From Isoetes taiwanensis (lineage: Eukaryota; Streptophyta; Lycopodiopsida; Isoetales; Isoetaceae), in assembly GCA_021234155.1 (NCBI GenBank), contig JAJEKV010000127.1, positions 496,001 to 560,000 on the forward strand: a stretch of 64,000 nucleotides of DNA, in the 5' to 3' direction. Below, piece by piece: positions 23,120 through 35,190 of this stretch (the stretch's first letter is position 1; the number at the start of each line of letters is the position of its first letter). The notes below the pieces were generated by a model. It was not told the DNA's origin and ran no database searches. It saw nothing but the letters and a program-made list of their open reading frames with translations. Position numbers and translations under genes: made by a program.

Positions 23120-24480
23120 AAGGATAGAAACTTTCATATGCAATTTCTTGACGAACATTACACAATAATCTACTATGAAAAATGTAACAGGAAGAAGACA
23201 AAACACAAAACTTTCTTTCAAATAGAACCCTAGAAGGAGCATTGGGAGAGCGTCAAGCTTCAGACATCATGATCTTATGAGACAAGCAAATAATTATTAT
23301 GTGTGAAACTCATCTAGTGTGGTTTTTAATTCTCTTTTCAAAAGTAGACCAGAGTGATCTGTTGATATCATCTCAACTCAGGGTCAGTTCCAAGAGTTTT
23401 ACGCAGCAGTATTGCACTCTATCACCCCATCTTCATAATATCTGGCGTACGTAATTGAAATTCCTTCACTAACTCCTAAAAAAGTGCATATTCTTTGCGT
23501 CTTCTAACTTATTGCTTTATCCTAGAACTGAAATGATATCATGAAGGTGTAGAAGGCATAGCATTTGATGGCTTAGGTATTTGTGTTTCTAGTATTTGCT
23601 CGAAACAAGAGCAGAATTTAAACATAATGTTCTGAAGGCAGGTTCCAGGCAGAACTGCATTTTATCAACTATAAATACAACCCGGTTATGATCAATCTAC
23701 CAATTTACAAAACAAACTACACAAAAATTCTCACAATTGCGAAATCATGACAGACGAACAGCACAATGCAAATGTGATTAAAAAGTCTTACAAGTTGGCA
23801 CATTGAAGAAGCTCTGGGTATTCATTTTTCTAAATACTGCCAGGAACAGAATGCAGCCTTTTAAACATTCCCGACTAAGTTCCGGAATGGTAAAGCTGAT
23901 CAAGAACAGATCATTTGAGGTTGCAGGAGAGAAATAGTTCACCACAAAAAGCAAATTCTAAGAGCAGAATTATGCAGGCAGCTTTTTGGAAAGTGGAAAA
24001 ACTTGTCAGAACGAGAGGCTGGGTTTGAATTGGCATCGAATTTGGACGTTATATATGCGAGAATGCTTGGTCATGAAGATTCCTTATTGTTCCGAAGACA
24101 CAGGTACTTTCTTTGCTTTGGACTAAGACTTGTCTGACGCCATTATGGAATTTTCTTCAATTTGTGTTCTTGCCCGAGCGAAATATGGACAAAAATATTC
24201 CATAACTCAAAGATAGTTAATTATCGATGGGCAATTTGCATGGTGACTGACTTCAAATGATCCATTTGAAGGAGTCTTTCGTCATCCAGAAGAATAAAAT
24301 TGATATGTACAGACAAGACACTTAAACCATGGTCTATGTTTCAAGTCTGGATGCAAACCCAAGACCCAATGCAAGGCTAACAAAAAAGTTACAGCGCTTA
24401 TGTAGATCTTGCTAGTAAGATTTACCTTTCTTTCTTAACATGTATGTCATTGTCATCTCTTCAAGTAGTGGAATGACAAC
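23120..24480. other. No recognisable gene
   Basis: AT-rich intergenic sequence. I see no conserved motif, tRNA or terminal repeat in it. Confidence 0.5.
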
Positions 24481-24488
24481 CTTCATAA

Positions 24489-24672
24489 AAAAAAAAACAA
24501 AACAAAACAAAATAAAACAAAACAAAACAATCACTTCTAAGGAATAAAATAAGAACTCCACAAACCATGGAATAGGTGATAGGGTTGTTTCGTGCTACCT
24601 TTATAGAAGATAGAATAGTTTTATATTATTATTATTGTTATTGTTATTGTTATTGTTATTGTTATTGTTATT
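24489..24672. repeat. Two microsatellites, (CAAAA)n and (TTATTG)n
   Basis: An A-rich CAAAA-type run occupies about 24489-24531, and a TTATTG-type run about 24620-24672, separated by ~90 bp of unique sequence. Confidence 0.9.
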
Positions 24673-24911
24673 ATATTTTATTTTATTTTGCCCTGGGGGG
24701 GAGGGCTATACATAAAGCGATATGCCTTATGGTGAGAATAGCTATATATCAATTTCCAAAAAGTATATAATATTGATGTTTTGGATATCCCCATAATGAT
24801 CATGCATTTGCTATCTTATTATTTACAGGTTTTCAACTTCTCCCCAACAATGCTAGGTAGTGTCATTTTACAATGCAGCCTTATTGTTTATAGGTCGCCA
24901 ACATTTACTTA

Positions 24912-25070
24912 GGTAATTCGTGTGTGGGGGGCCCTTTACGCCCCATAAAATTTGAGGCGGCCCCGCCAGACGAGGCGGGGCACGAGCGGCGGAGCCGCGA
25001 GTGCACCGCCGAGTCTGGTGGGGCCGCCGAGAATTTTGGGGGCGTAAAGGGCCCCCACACATGAATTACC
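24912..25070. repeat. GC-rich foldback element, ~70-bp arms
   Basis: The left arm begins GGTAATTCGTGTGTGGGG and contains GGCCCTTTACGCCCC. The right arm is nearly its reverse complement and ends CATGAATTACC. The arms nearly meet, leaving a centre of about 20 bp, and the whole element is far more GC-rich than its surroundings. It resembles a snap-back MITE. No clear target duplication is visible. Confidence 0.85.
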
Positions 25071-25114
25071 AAACGTAATGAACGTTTGTTTCATATTACG
25101 TCCGATATCTGGCT

Positions 25115-25501
25115 ATGGCTGCAGCTAGGATATGGCTATGGCTACGGCTTCATTGCTGGGTAACTATTGTTTGTATTTCCGATCTATGCATGATTTTGTT
25201 ATGCAGATCAAAGTGGAGTTTCTTTTTGGTGCCGCTTCAGCAAGAAATAGGCATTTTGCTTCTCATACATTGCTGCTGCTTAAATCTTCAAAAGCCTTTT
25301 CATACTGAAAAACCGAAGGCCAACTTTTGTAGTTGCAGTGTTTCTGTGGATTATTTGCCCCTTTTAGAACACATTCGTGCATCTAGTACATCCATAAATC
25401 TTGATTTCTTGAATCCAGCAAGACCCGCAGAGCTTCTCTTGAAGATGCATGGCTTCAAATTTATATCCAAAGAGACGACAGAGGGAACTCCAAAAGATTA
25501 A
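25115..25501 (+). other. Unrecognised open frame, weak
   Basis: A 128-residue frame whose last third (SVDYLPLLEHIRASS then INLDFLNPARPAELLLKMHG) has coding character. The first part is hydrophobic and looks like chance translation. No family recognised. It could be a last exon of a decayed gene. Confidence 0.25.
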
Positions 25502-26373
25502 GATCAGTGCGAAAGAATGGACAGGATGCTTCTCCATTTGCAAGATTCAGGGCCTCTTAGCCCAAAAAATGCAGAAATAAAACTTCTGACCACCGACTTG
25601 GACTAAAATCTTCTGATCTTCTGATAGAAGATCTAAAATTGGCAAAGAAAAGGCAAAAATTGCTCCGTCGGAAGAGGACGCAACTGATGCTTCCTAAATC
25701 GGCCAAAAACAAGAAACAAGCGGCGGCGCTCCTCTAATTCTGGAAGGAATTATGTGGTATAAAAATGGTAGATTTTGACAGTAATATGACGCAAACATTC
25801 ATTACAGTTCCCAGACGATGACGTAGCCACCATCCTTGTTCCATACCGAGCACCAAAGACCAATACGTTGCACTCAAACCCCAAAGTCCATGTGTCCTGC
25901 TACATCCTAGTCCAAGAAGACCTCAACATCTAAGGAGGAGTTACTGATGCAAGTGGGTACCATCACCAACACAAAATGTCAATGTTTTAAAATAGCGATT
26001 TTCATTGATTGTAAAAACATGACTTTCAAGTATGATTTAAGCCACTTCAACCTCCGGCCATGGAGGGCAACCCTCCGTGCGTAGCATCTTGTTTTATTTG
26101 GCTAGAGTTCCAAGACTCTGCTTGAAACGAGCCACCTATACCTGCCATTCACAATACTCTTACTTACATTATAATGTACTCGAAGTTTTGAAATAAAACA
26201 TTGATTTATTCTCTACTAACCTATTGTATCCAAAGTTTTTTCAGCGCTTGCAGCAGCAATTGGTGTAGCATCCGAACTCTTGTTCGTGCTTGCAGGAGCA
26301 GTCGGTTGAGTGTCCATAATTTTTCAGTGCTTGCAGTCTTCTTATTCTTCTGATTGACCCTTGGCTTCCTTAC
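25502..26373. other. No recognisable gene
   Basis: No supported coding sequence. The part near 26.2-26.37 kb may be intron or 3' UTR of the minus-strand RING gene. Confidence 0.4.
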
Positions 26374-28207
26374 CTTTCTTTGCTTTTTCTTGTAGCAGGT
26401 GCATCACAACTATTTGAAGGTTTGAAATGTTTTGGTACACCCTTTCTTCCAACTTTAACATGTTTGGTGGTTGCTTGCTGTATTGGAGCTTGATCAGCTG
26501 CTGCTTGCTCTAGTGGAGCTTCATCATATGGTGCTTTCTCGCCCAGAACAACTTCATTTCCTGCAATTTCTCTTAGTCTGACACCACTAGTCTGAAACCA
26601 CTAGTCCACGTAATGAATTTTAAGGGTAAGGCAGTTTACCTTTTTGAGAAACTTTACCAACTGTTGCTTCCTTGCCCGCAACTTCTTCCACGCCTCTCGA
26701 ATTATCTTCCACACCTGCCTATGTCTTAATACAAATGCAACGAAACACCGAGCTGACTATTAAACACTTACTCAAAACCCGCTCGTCTTCAAGATGCGCC
26801 TTCTTTAACCGCTTGTTAAGTTTCTCTTCCGCTGCATACTTGCAATTAAGTAGCCCGCACTATTGAATATAAAATAAAAATAGAAAACTAACCTTTCAAA
26901 GGGCTTGTCATGGATCCTTTGTGGACGTATCTGCACTTGTAATTTCTGAGGAGATTCAACATATTCATCGTTATTATGACTGCATGTACCGTTAGTTGCT
27001 GCAGTCTCAGTATCTTTATCTTCCTCATCCTCCATGTTAGGGACAAAATTAAGATAACCAAGCTCTGAATATAACTCTGTTGGCAGTTCTAGATTGCAAA
27101 CATTGCATTGTAAATTCTGCATGCACTTCTGGAAGCACCAAAGGTGGAACTTGTGTCCACATTGTAGCTGTACATGCATGACAAAATTGACACTAAATGC
27201 CATGCCACAAACTACACATCCACTCGTTCCATCTACAATGGTCTAGTTTCCAGGAGAAGGTCTGATCAGTGTGGTGGTAAGGAATGAAGACCTCAAATGC
27301 TGCAGGTTCCCTAGTTTAGTTTTCAAGTCATCCTGTTTGTCCTACTTAAAACAAATTACTGCACTTATCCTATTTATTTCTGCTTCTAAATCCTGCCGAA
27401 TGTCTGCCTCTTTTTTTTCTTCAAAATCGTGAGCAGGGAAAGACCTAGTGCACAAATGGCTCTCAAGCCTTCTAGATCTTTTCCAAATTCATGTATATCC
27501 AATGAAATTGATGCAGCTGCAAGGTCATACCCTTGCAAAATCCCACTGACACTGACCAATTCAATTTCCTTTTCGTTAAGATTATTTCCTCCATATCAAT
27601 TTTCTTTTGGGTATTTCTCTGTGAAAGCTGCATTCTATTCCATGCAAATCTAGCCCAATTCACTATGAATTTTGCAGGATAAGCAAGTGTCATTGGAGTG
27701 TGCTACCATGCAAAAGCTCTAGCAAAAACTCATCCTAGCTTCCATGCAAGTCATCTACAAATTCTGGCTTTACCTGGTGGAGCTTGATCTTATTGTCTTT
27801 TACTTCACGATTCCACACACTAAGAAAATCAGATGTGGGGCAATCAACCCAATTTAAAGTTTTTGGATCCCTGCCTTCGTTTGGAAGCAGTCTGTAAACA
27901 TTGAATTCCTCAATAGTGCTTGCAAACCTCATTTCGACCTAGAAAATAAAGCATGCATGAGCCGGATAAAGTCAAATGAAAGCAAACAAAATCAGAGGCA
28001 AAAAATTAGAGGTTTAGGGTTTACCTTTTCGGGCGTCCAAATAGCAGCCGCTTGATCCATAGAAATGCAACTAGGGTTTGAAATAGAAGCCAGAATCATA
28101 GCCATTTGGTTAATCATGTCGAAGTACTGCTTAGATCGGTAGGGTCGACGTAGGTAGGGCCGCAGTAGAGGGGCAGGCCTCTGCTGCACAAAGAACGTGA
28201 AGGGCAT
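26374..28207 (-). CDS. Multi-exon RING-H2 protein, unrecognised family
   Basis: ATG at 28207 starts exon 1 (28025-28207, ends TPEK at AG|GTAAAC). Exon 2 is 27774-27938 (STIEEFNVYRLLPNEG, ends KLHQ at AG|GTAAAG). A third coding block of uncertain 5' edge near 27.58 kb holds a coiled coil (LKKKEADIRQDLEAEINRI). After a likely intron of ~120 bp (27243-27361) comes the RING-H2 finger: CVVC, then LQCGHKFHLWCFQKCM and CNVC, in an exon ending HDKPFER at 26893. Further small exons follow: KYAAEEKLNKRLKKAHLEDE near 26.8 kb, GVEDNSRGVEEVAGKE near 26.7 kb, and a basic exon ending at 26374. The RING suggests an E3 ubiquitin ligase. The N-terminal region matches nothing I know. The intron-exon signs favour a real gene, though the block-3 acceptor is weak. 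Confidence 0.55.
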
Positions 28208-28589
28208 GACGGGGGAAACAAAATTTAAAAGATATTTAAAAAAAAAAGGTGTGGAGGGTGCTTAGGGGGTGCTTGGCCAGCGCAAAACTGCCCCCCAGCT
28301 ACATGCTTTCAACCAGTACGTCAGTACGCGCTACTGGCCTGCAGAATTACAGTACATCAGTACTTATAGAATAATTTAAGTAGTGTAGTTGAAGGGACCA
28401 CCCCCTTAAGAAAAAGAAATATGAATGAAGGAAATCCAATCATGCCTAAGGCTTGCATTTTGTTTCGGCGTAAGGAATGGCAATGTTCCTATTATAGCCG
28501 TAAACGGATGCGTCCTATCCTAAATGCCTATATACCCAATTCCCCATCTAAGATGCATGTAATCCAACCCCTGAAATGATCCCTGTCGG
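28208..28589. other. Upstream region of the RING gene; no gene
   Basis: The RING gene start is preceded by an A/T-rich run (about 28215-28245 on the plus strand). Nothing else is recognisable. Confidence 0.4.
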
Positions 28590-29420
28590 ATCAACTCTCA
28601 TATGATCCCTACCGGACCCATAACACAATGGTTACCATTAGGGTTGGAGTTGATCGCATCATGAATGGTTCGGCCCTGGCATTCTCGCATAAAGTCTGGG
28701 TAAGTCTTGTCCAAATCCGCTTTAAGAACCCAGGTGGTATGCTCTGTCGGTAAGTGTTTCCACTTAACCAAATACTGCAAGATTTGAGTTCTGCGGGTTT
28801 GCTTATATAGACGATCAAGGAGATCCTCAAGCACAATCTACAATTGATCTTTCGTCATTTCTAGAAGTGTCGGTGTGTCAAAGATCTATTTTGGATCCAT
28901 GTTATATTCAAATGTACGGATAGATTCAACCGGTAGGCTTGAGAACCTATCCTCTCGGTTATCTCAAAGGGTCCTGCCCATCTAGGTGCAAACTTCTTGC
29001 AATTGTCAATTTTGAGTTTGGCTTGCTTCACCTTGATCTTTAGCCACAAGGACTCACCAACTTGAAATTTCCATGGTGTCCGATGCCGGTCGTCAAGGCT
29101 CTTTTACCAGGCTCTGGCAGTCGAACTTCCTCGACTAGGGCCTGCATATCTGTAAGCAATTGTTGACACTTTTGTCTTAGAGACCGGATTATGCCACGTG
29201 TCGGGAGTGAGGCATTGATAGCCATAGTTGATCATAAAAGGAGTCATCTTTGAAGACTCTTGTTTAGTATTGTTATACGCAAACTCCACCAAAGAGATAT
29301 AATTTGCCCATTAGGATTGCTTGTTTCAAACATAATTACGTAGCATATCTTCGATTATGCGATTGGTACGCTCTGTTTGGCCATCCATCTGTAACCCAGA
29401 GTAGTCTCACATGATGAATC
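28590..29420 (-). pseudogene. Ty3/gypsy chromovirus integrase and chromodomain fragment
   Basis: Reading on the minus strand from 29420: MDGQTERTNRIIEDMLRNYV and LVEFAYNNTKQESSKMTPFM (integrase core with its Glu region), then FAPRWAGPFEITERIGSQAY (GPF module), and finally a chromodomain-like segment (ILQYLVKWKHLPTEHTTW). Frames are broken by in-frame TGA and TAA codons and frameshifts. Only the 3' part of pol survives. It abuts an LTR fragment in the opposite orientation at 29.46 kb. Confidence 0.9.
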
Positions 29421-29462
29421 CATGAGACTACGTCTCCATAAGGCTACAGCCATGTCATAGCG

Positions 29463-29935
29463 TGAAGCCTATCTGCAAAGTGTGTACAGGAGGGGCGGAT
29501 GGAGTGGACTACCCTAGCCATTGTTCCATGCCAACCAATGCCATTGTCATGATTCCGTCTGTTGTTATCTGGAGGCCCTGACCGTCAGTTGATTCCCTGG
29601 AATCTGAGCTTGGGTTAGAGCCTTTTTATGCATTTCATATATTATATTGTTGTTGGGATGTCACTCGTCTTGATGATGGATGCACCACCCTTCGTGGTAG
29701 TATGATATTATATGTTTTGTATGCTAGGTGCTAACTTTTATGTACGCTTCCGCTATATAGGGTTCCCATAGAAGGCATTGGACGAATGACACCTCCCTCC
29801 TTCCCCTGGGCACTTGGCCATCACAAGTGGTCCGAGGTAGATGGAGGGCCTTTCTGTGGTGATGAGGTCGCTATGGGAGGGGAATTTCTCATACGTATAT
29901 GATGGGAGCATCGTATAAGATCGGGGAGCATCACA
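29463..29935 (+). repeat. 5'-truncated LTR of the 2.3-kb element's family
   Basis: It aligns with the last third of the LTRs at 9.2-10.6 and 17.8-19.3 kb (shared landmarks: GGAGGGGCGGATGGAGTGGA, TACGCTTCCGC, the terminal ATCACA), with substantial divergence. The 5' two thirds are missing. Confidence 0.85.
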
Positions 29936-29936
29936 G

Positions 29937-30520
29937 TGGTATCAAAGCATGATTTTGGTAGACCAAATCATTGCACTGGCCATCGTCTAACTCGTTAGTT
30001 GGCAAGACTTTGTCTTAAGTTAAACTATCCCAGCTTTACAATTAGTATGTAGATTGACCTAGCTATGGGAGGACTAATTTAGTTGCGTATGAAGGTGTTA
30101 ACTAGTATGTTAGGTTGTGGAGCAAAGAGGTCGTGTGTTTCAAGCGCCATAACTTTCTCCAGATAGCTCGGATGGGGTTTGGAATTAGGCTAAGGAGGAT
30201 GAAGCAAGCGGGAGGAAGCCGAGAAAAGGAAAATAAGGGCAAAGAATAGCAAGAAAAAAGAATAAGGTGCTATGTGCCATGGCTATGGAGGCAGACTTGC
30301 CGGATTTGAGCATTGGTCATTCACAGGAGAAAAAGAAAGCAAGCCAGAAGACATTCGCAGAATGCAGGAAACAGGACAAACGGAGGCGACATTTCGCAAT
30401 AATTAATTTTCTCAGCCGTTCTTTTGTATAGATCGAAACTTAATGGTACAAGAAGAAGCCAAAGTCATTTTTCCTTACACGTGGACAGGCTAGGCTTCAA
30501 GATAATGTGACACCCAGGGT
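29937..30520 (+). mobile_element. PBS and leader remnant of that LTR element
   Basis: TGGTATCAAAGC at 29937-29948 is a one-mismatch variant of the tRNA-Met PBS directly after the LTR. The following ~570 bp resemble a non-coding leader. No protein is detectable. Confidence 0.7.
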
Positions 30521-30859
30521 TAGGCTGTTGCGCTAAAAAACAAAAATCGTAGGCATTTTGATTAATTTTTAAGAGAGATGGTTAAGTGGGCGAGTGCAAT
30601 ATATTCTGGTATTGAGATTTTAACAATTAAGATCCCATGCAGCTACAACAAGGCCGAAGCGGGATTTACTTAATACATAGGCAAATTGTGCTAGAACGTT
30701 AATTACATAGAATGTTGTAGATATGCTTTAACAATTAACTCCTATTCCTGTCACGATTTTTCTCCCAAACAATAATAAACCGGACAATAATGCGTTTGTT
30801 GGCCAATTAGTCTCCGTAGACGATAAAAACTCTACTATATTCTAACGCATGCCCTTTTT

Positions 30860-31041
30860 TGGGTTGCCCGTAGGGCAACCCCTGGGGAGTATGGGGCAAG
30901 ACGTATAGAGGGCCGCGATTGAAGAATCTTGTGGCATATTCCTTGTGGACGGCTGTGGATTTTTGGGATTTGAGGGACCCCTCAATACACTTAGACGGCG
31001 TAGATTCCATACGAGCTTGGCGGAGGGTGGGGATGTGGTCG
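30860..31041. repeat. Dispersed repeat R1, starts with a perfect hairpin
   Basis: About 180 bp, similar to R2 at 34191-34371 in the same orientation. It opens with GGGTTGCCC, 3-nt loop, GGGCAACCC. The minus strand also reads as a Pro/Gly-rich peptide (LPHTPQGLPYGQP) that is partly kept in R2, so coding ancestry is possible. Confidence 0.7.
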
Positions 31042-31646
31042 GCAGATCTTTCAGGCTCCAAGCCTGTCGTCCACTGATGTCTGCTCCAGGGACGGATTTC
31101 GGGTAAGCGGCTATGGTCATAGGATCCTTTATTGGATCTGTTGTGCTGTTATTTTCTGTCGGAAAGGAGAAGGGCGTTATTCCGTATTCGCACGCAGCCC
31201 TTGAAGTGATTGAAGTGATTGATTCGTGAAAGATGTAAGCACTCTAAGAGGAGGTGACTGTTGCAGATTAGTATGGTCAAAAACATGGTCGGCAGCTGAT
31301 ATTGGCGCACATTTTTTGCCTTGATAAAAAATTGCATGGTCTTAGGGATCCGAGGTAGAAATTCACATCATCTTTGAGCTTCCCAGATTTGTTTGTTAAC
31401 TTTGGTTTTCCATTTTGGCATGTTTCGGCTCTATTCTCAGGTTGTGAGTGCTGGAAGTGGAAATCCCCCTCATCAGCAGCCCCATGTAAGAATGTACATT
31501 TATCTATGTTTTTGTATATGGTAATATGATGCTTCTGTTTGGATATGATGAGGCATGCACTTGAATGCGTGCTATTTCTTAGAAACTATAAACTATAAGC
31601 TCGAAGTATAAAACAGAAGCTATAAAATTACATTCTATGCCTACCT

Positions 31647-32160
31647 TTCTTATATTTTTCTTCAAGTTTTCGCTTCTCTAACTCTGCCCGACATTTTGCA
31701 TTCTCTGTTTCCAGCATTAAATGGTTTAGACTGGCCAGCTTTTCATCACAAACCTTAAGTTCCTTGTTCAAAACTGATCTGATTTGTTCGCACCTATGTT
31801 CATTTCTTAGGCTTTCCTGAGCATTGATCTCTGAAAGTGTTTTCAAGCTTTACCTAAAACATCATTTGCATTATAATCCTCAGCCCTTGCTAGCCATCCA
31901 TATACCTCATCGCATCTATAATTCCCACCCTGCCACATGGTCTTTCTACGTCCTTTGCTTAAAAAACTTCTCTCGAATGCCTCTGCATCTTCATATCCTT
32001 GCATGCTACCATCAAATTTAAGCACAGCCATGTCCAAATGGCCTGTGAAATTCCACAGAACATCAGCGCCCTTGAGGTTGAACTGGGCAAATCGGTCTTT
32101 AATCTCCCCATTTCCAGGCCCTACTCTTTTACCTTCACTAATCTTGGTGCTAATATAGTT
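31647..32160 (-). pseudogene. XS-domain protein (SGS3/FDM/IDN2-like) fragment
   Basis: The minus strand encodes a near-complete XS domain: KISEGKRVGPGNGEIKDRF, GHLDMAVLKFDGSMQGYEDA, FERSF, then VYGWLARAEDYNANDVLGK. After a stop and frameshift near 31846, a coiled coil follows (KTLSEINAQESLRNEH, LEEKYKK) and ends at a donor (31647). XS proteins bind dsRNA ends and act with RDR6 or in RNA-directed DNA methylation. The N-terminal zinc finger and C-terminal XH part are missing, and the frameshift lies inside a conserved segment, so this copy is dead or its exon model is more complex. Confidence 0.8.
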
Positions 32161-34190
32161 TTTGATGAGTTTTTAAGACGAACATACTTTATGGCATGGG
32201 AGCAGTGTTTACATCAAGCATATTTTGACTGTTCAAGAATCTATGTCAGCAAACATGTTAAGAGGAAGGTGATTAAACAAGATCTGGACAGTTCACAGAC
32301 TATGTAATTTTTGTATCTTAGTTGCAGCTTATACCGCAATCATATCTTGCTTTGAAAGACTAATAAGCTGATTCCTCATGCTTTTATATTCGGGCATGCT
32401 TGTACTTGAATCCATCCTGATAATGGTCTCAGTGGGCTAGGGACATAGTTTTAACATTTGCTGGCTTTTATTATAAAAGAGCCTGGTTTAAATACTGAGA
32501 AAAAAGAAAAAATACATAGAAGCTCAGATGTTTTGTTGTCTAATTAAATTTTAATGCAGGAGAGGTACAGTTTCAAAGCACACATCTTCAAGCCTGTTGG
32601 TTTTTCAACCAAAGAAGAATATGTTGAAGTCCATGGGTCTGATCTTTTCCTCCGAGTGAGTCTAGTCCTTGAAGCTTGTAGATGGTTTCTTCGTGTACTT
32701 TTACCTTTATAATAACCTTCGAATGAGTTTCAGGGTGATGAAATGCAAGTGTTTTATATGGTTAACAGTAATGTCCACCTTTGTGTAGGATATTGATGAG
32801 TATGATAGATTATGTAAGGTGGAACCATTCAACCGGGCATTATCCACCGTTAAGGTGACAAAGCTGTTATGGAAGTTTTCCCAACGGTATATTGTTAGTT
32901 TTATGCTTATAACTGAAAGGACCGTGATTCAAGTCGCATGATATCATGATTAATGGTCGCCGACGAGATCATCTTTGCCGAAGCGGGCACACCTTAAGGT
33001 ATTTCTATTTCGAAGTTATATTGAGAATGCTAGTCTGCGTGTTCATATGTTGGTCGGACTTCTTGGCGTAAAACATGAGATATTTGAGGATGGCAAGATG
33101 GTGAAGGTTCACCTCTTGCATATTGGGAGTTTAGGTAATTTCTCAGAGACCAGCCGAAAGTAAATTTATACCCGGTGGTGGTGTTCATGTTGGTTAATGC
33201 ATGGATTCTTCGGAATTACCTTCGAGACATGGAATACCATATCATCCACTTCATGATCGTGGTTATCCTAGTATTGGTGATGTACAAAGTATCACTGCTC
33301 CAAAAAAGAAAAGTGGTTTGAGTATGGTGCTGAACGGTCAGGTCGTTTTCAGGCAAGTTCACTAGTATTTGGAATGCTTTATTCCTTATTTTTTGTAAAC
33401 TCATGGAAAAGCGTAAAAAGTTTGCGCTCAAAGACTGTGTTCAAATTCCGTTATCTTGCCATATACTAAAGAGATCACATCCTGTTTTCATTGAATCTTA
33501 CATAGTTCACATGGTTCATTTGATTTCTTGCTGCAGGGCTTGACAAATAAAGATGGCTCATCCAAGATAGAGTGTGGTATTCATGTTGGGAAGCAATAAT
33601 GTAAAATATTTTCAAATAATAGGTATGTACATACATGAAACATGGGCAAGTTATGATGCCCCAACCACAAGTTACAGCAAAAATTCCAGGATATGACAAG
33701 TAATGCATAACAAATAACAATAATATTCTTCAGGAGAAAATATGTTTTGGTTCAAGGATGTTCCTTTATTTGCCCGTTGGCAATTGGTGTAGCCATGTGC
33801 CTTATGGAGGAAAATTATTCCACATGCACGGGGTACGAGATAATTGATTGCAGAATTAACAAGGAACGACAACTAATATTTATGGACCTCTTAAAATGTG
33901 GAGTTACAAATATGATATCACGATTGTCCATCTTCAACAAGGGATGAATACATGCTAGGTCAACCAAACCTTTAATTGGTTGTATAACTGTGTCCCTTAG
34001 ATGCCTAAGTATATTTTGTAAGATACGGTAAACTTTTGTTTGTCTTCATAGTAAGCATTTAAATTGATAGATTCATGACATGTCATGTATATATGTTCCT
34101 CTCCTCTTCTTCGTGATAAGATAGACCAAATCCACTAGCCAGTTGGGAAGAAAATACTAAACTGGCATCCATATATGGGATGTAATAGGA
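32161..34190 (+). other. Scattered exon-like frames, unrecognised
   Basis: Short plus-strand frames with coding character lie near 32558-32657 (ERYSFKAHIFKPVGFSTKEE, followed by a GTGAGT donor), 32790-32890 (DIDEYDRLCKVEPFNRALST), 33207-33355 and 33740-33947. They may belong to one decayed gene. I do not recognise the family. Confidence 0.3.
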
Positions 34191-34371
34191 TGGATTGTCC
34201 TTAGGGCAATCCTTGGGGAGTGTGGGGAGGGACGGATAGAGGGTCAAGATTTGATAATTTTGTGGCATGTTCATTGTCTGTGGCTGCAAAGTTTTGGGAT
34301 TTGGGGGACACCTGAGGACGATTAAACGGTGTGGATTTTATAGGAGCTAGCAGAAGGTGGGGATGCGATCT
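34191..34371. repeat. Dispersed repeat R2
   Basis: Second copy of the 30.86-kb repeat. Its opening hairpin is GGATTGTCC, TTA, GGGCAATCC. Relative to R1, one pair has changed G-C to A-T and another C-G to T-G, so pairing is kept. Confidence 0.7.
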
Positions 34372-34829
34372 TCGTTTTGGTTGGGTTGCCCATATGTGCG
34401 ACCGACAAAGGCAAGCTTATGCTTCATTGCTTGTATTTTTAGATAACTTGGATTAAAATGGCTATGGTGCCAGGCTCTGTTTCAGCGGCAGATGAGTCTA
34501 GATCTAAAGCTATGTGATAGACATAATGGGCTCAATGGTGTTTCTTCCCAAAAGTTCGGCAATTTTTTTGACGCTTGCAATGTGCGAGACATGGATCCAC
34601 GTTATTTTTCTGGTTCATGTGGAGAGGTCATGTCTTTTGCAATATCTGCTTTCCTGGAAGCACAAGGAGCAACAATCACCAATTCCTTTTTTGAAACTCT
34701 AGAGTGCATATTTTGAATGGCTAGGCAAATCTGTTCCTAAGCAACAGGGTAGTAATATAAAAATGGAGAACAAGTGTGCTATCCAACCAAGATATTGATT
34801 GAATGGATAAGATGATGTCCAAAATTGCA

Positions 34830-35190
34830 CAACTGGACGGTTTAACCAGGTACAGTTCATGTAAATGTACCATAAACAAACGCCTTCTCATATTATTTCT
34901 TAGATTGTACTGTTTATTCAGCATAGACCTTTTTGCAAGCTTGAAGAATCTATGCTCATCAATACCTCTAGACCGTGCTTTCTCTAGTATGATCTGCATA
35001 ATGGCTTCCTTTGCATGATTCAGGATAAAGTTCGATAGCCTTAGATACCTGACATAACCCAGCAAGCACCCAATCTCCTCCACGTTTGCAGAAGGGTGAC
35101 GATCTTCTTCCTCTTCTTGAACTCCAATTCTTGACATCAAGGGTAGTGAATATGGAAATAATGAAGCAAGAACGACCCCATTGCCTCCAG
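34830..35190 (-). other. Exon-like open frame, unrecognised
   Basis: A continuous frame follows a TTGTTAG acceptor-like site: TGGNGVVLASLFPYSLPLMS, then ANVEEIGCLLGYVRYLRLSN and KEAIMQIILEKARSRGIDEH. It is amphipathic and coding-like, on the same strand as the SFH gene ~850 bp away. No family recognised. Confidence 0.35.

Noticed and set aside
27243-27361. Two in-frame TAG codons in the RING gene
   Set aside because: A GT donor at ~27361 and an AG acceptor at ~27243, in phase, put both inside a ~120-bp intron.
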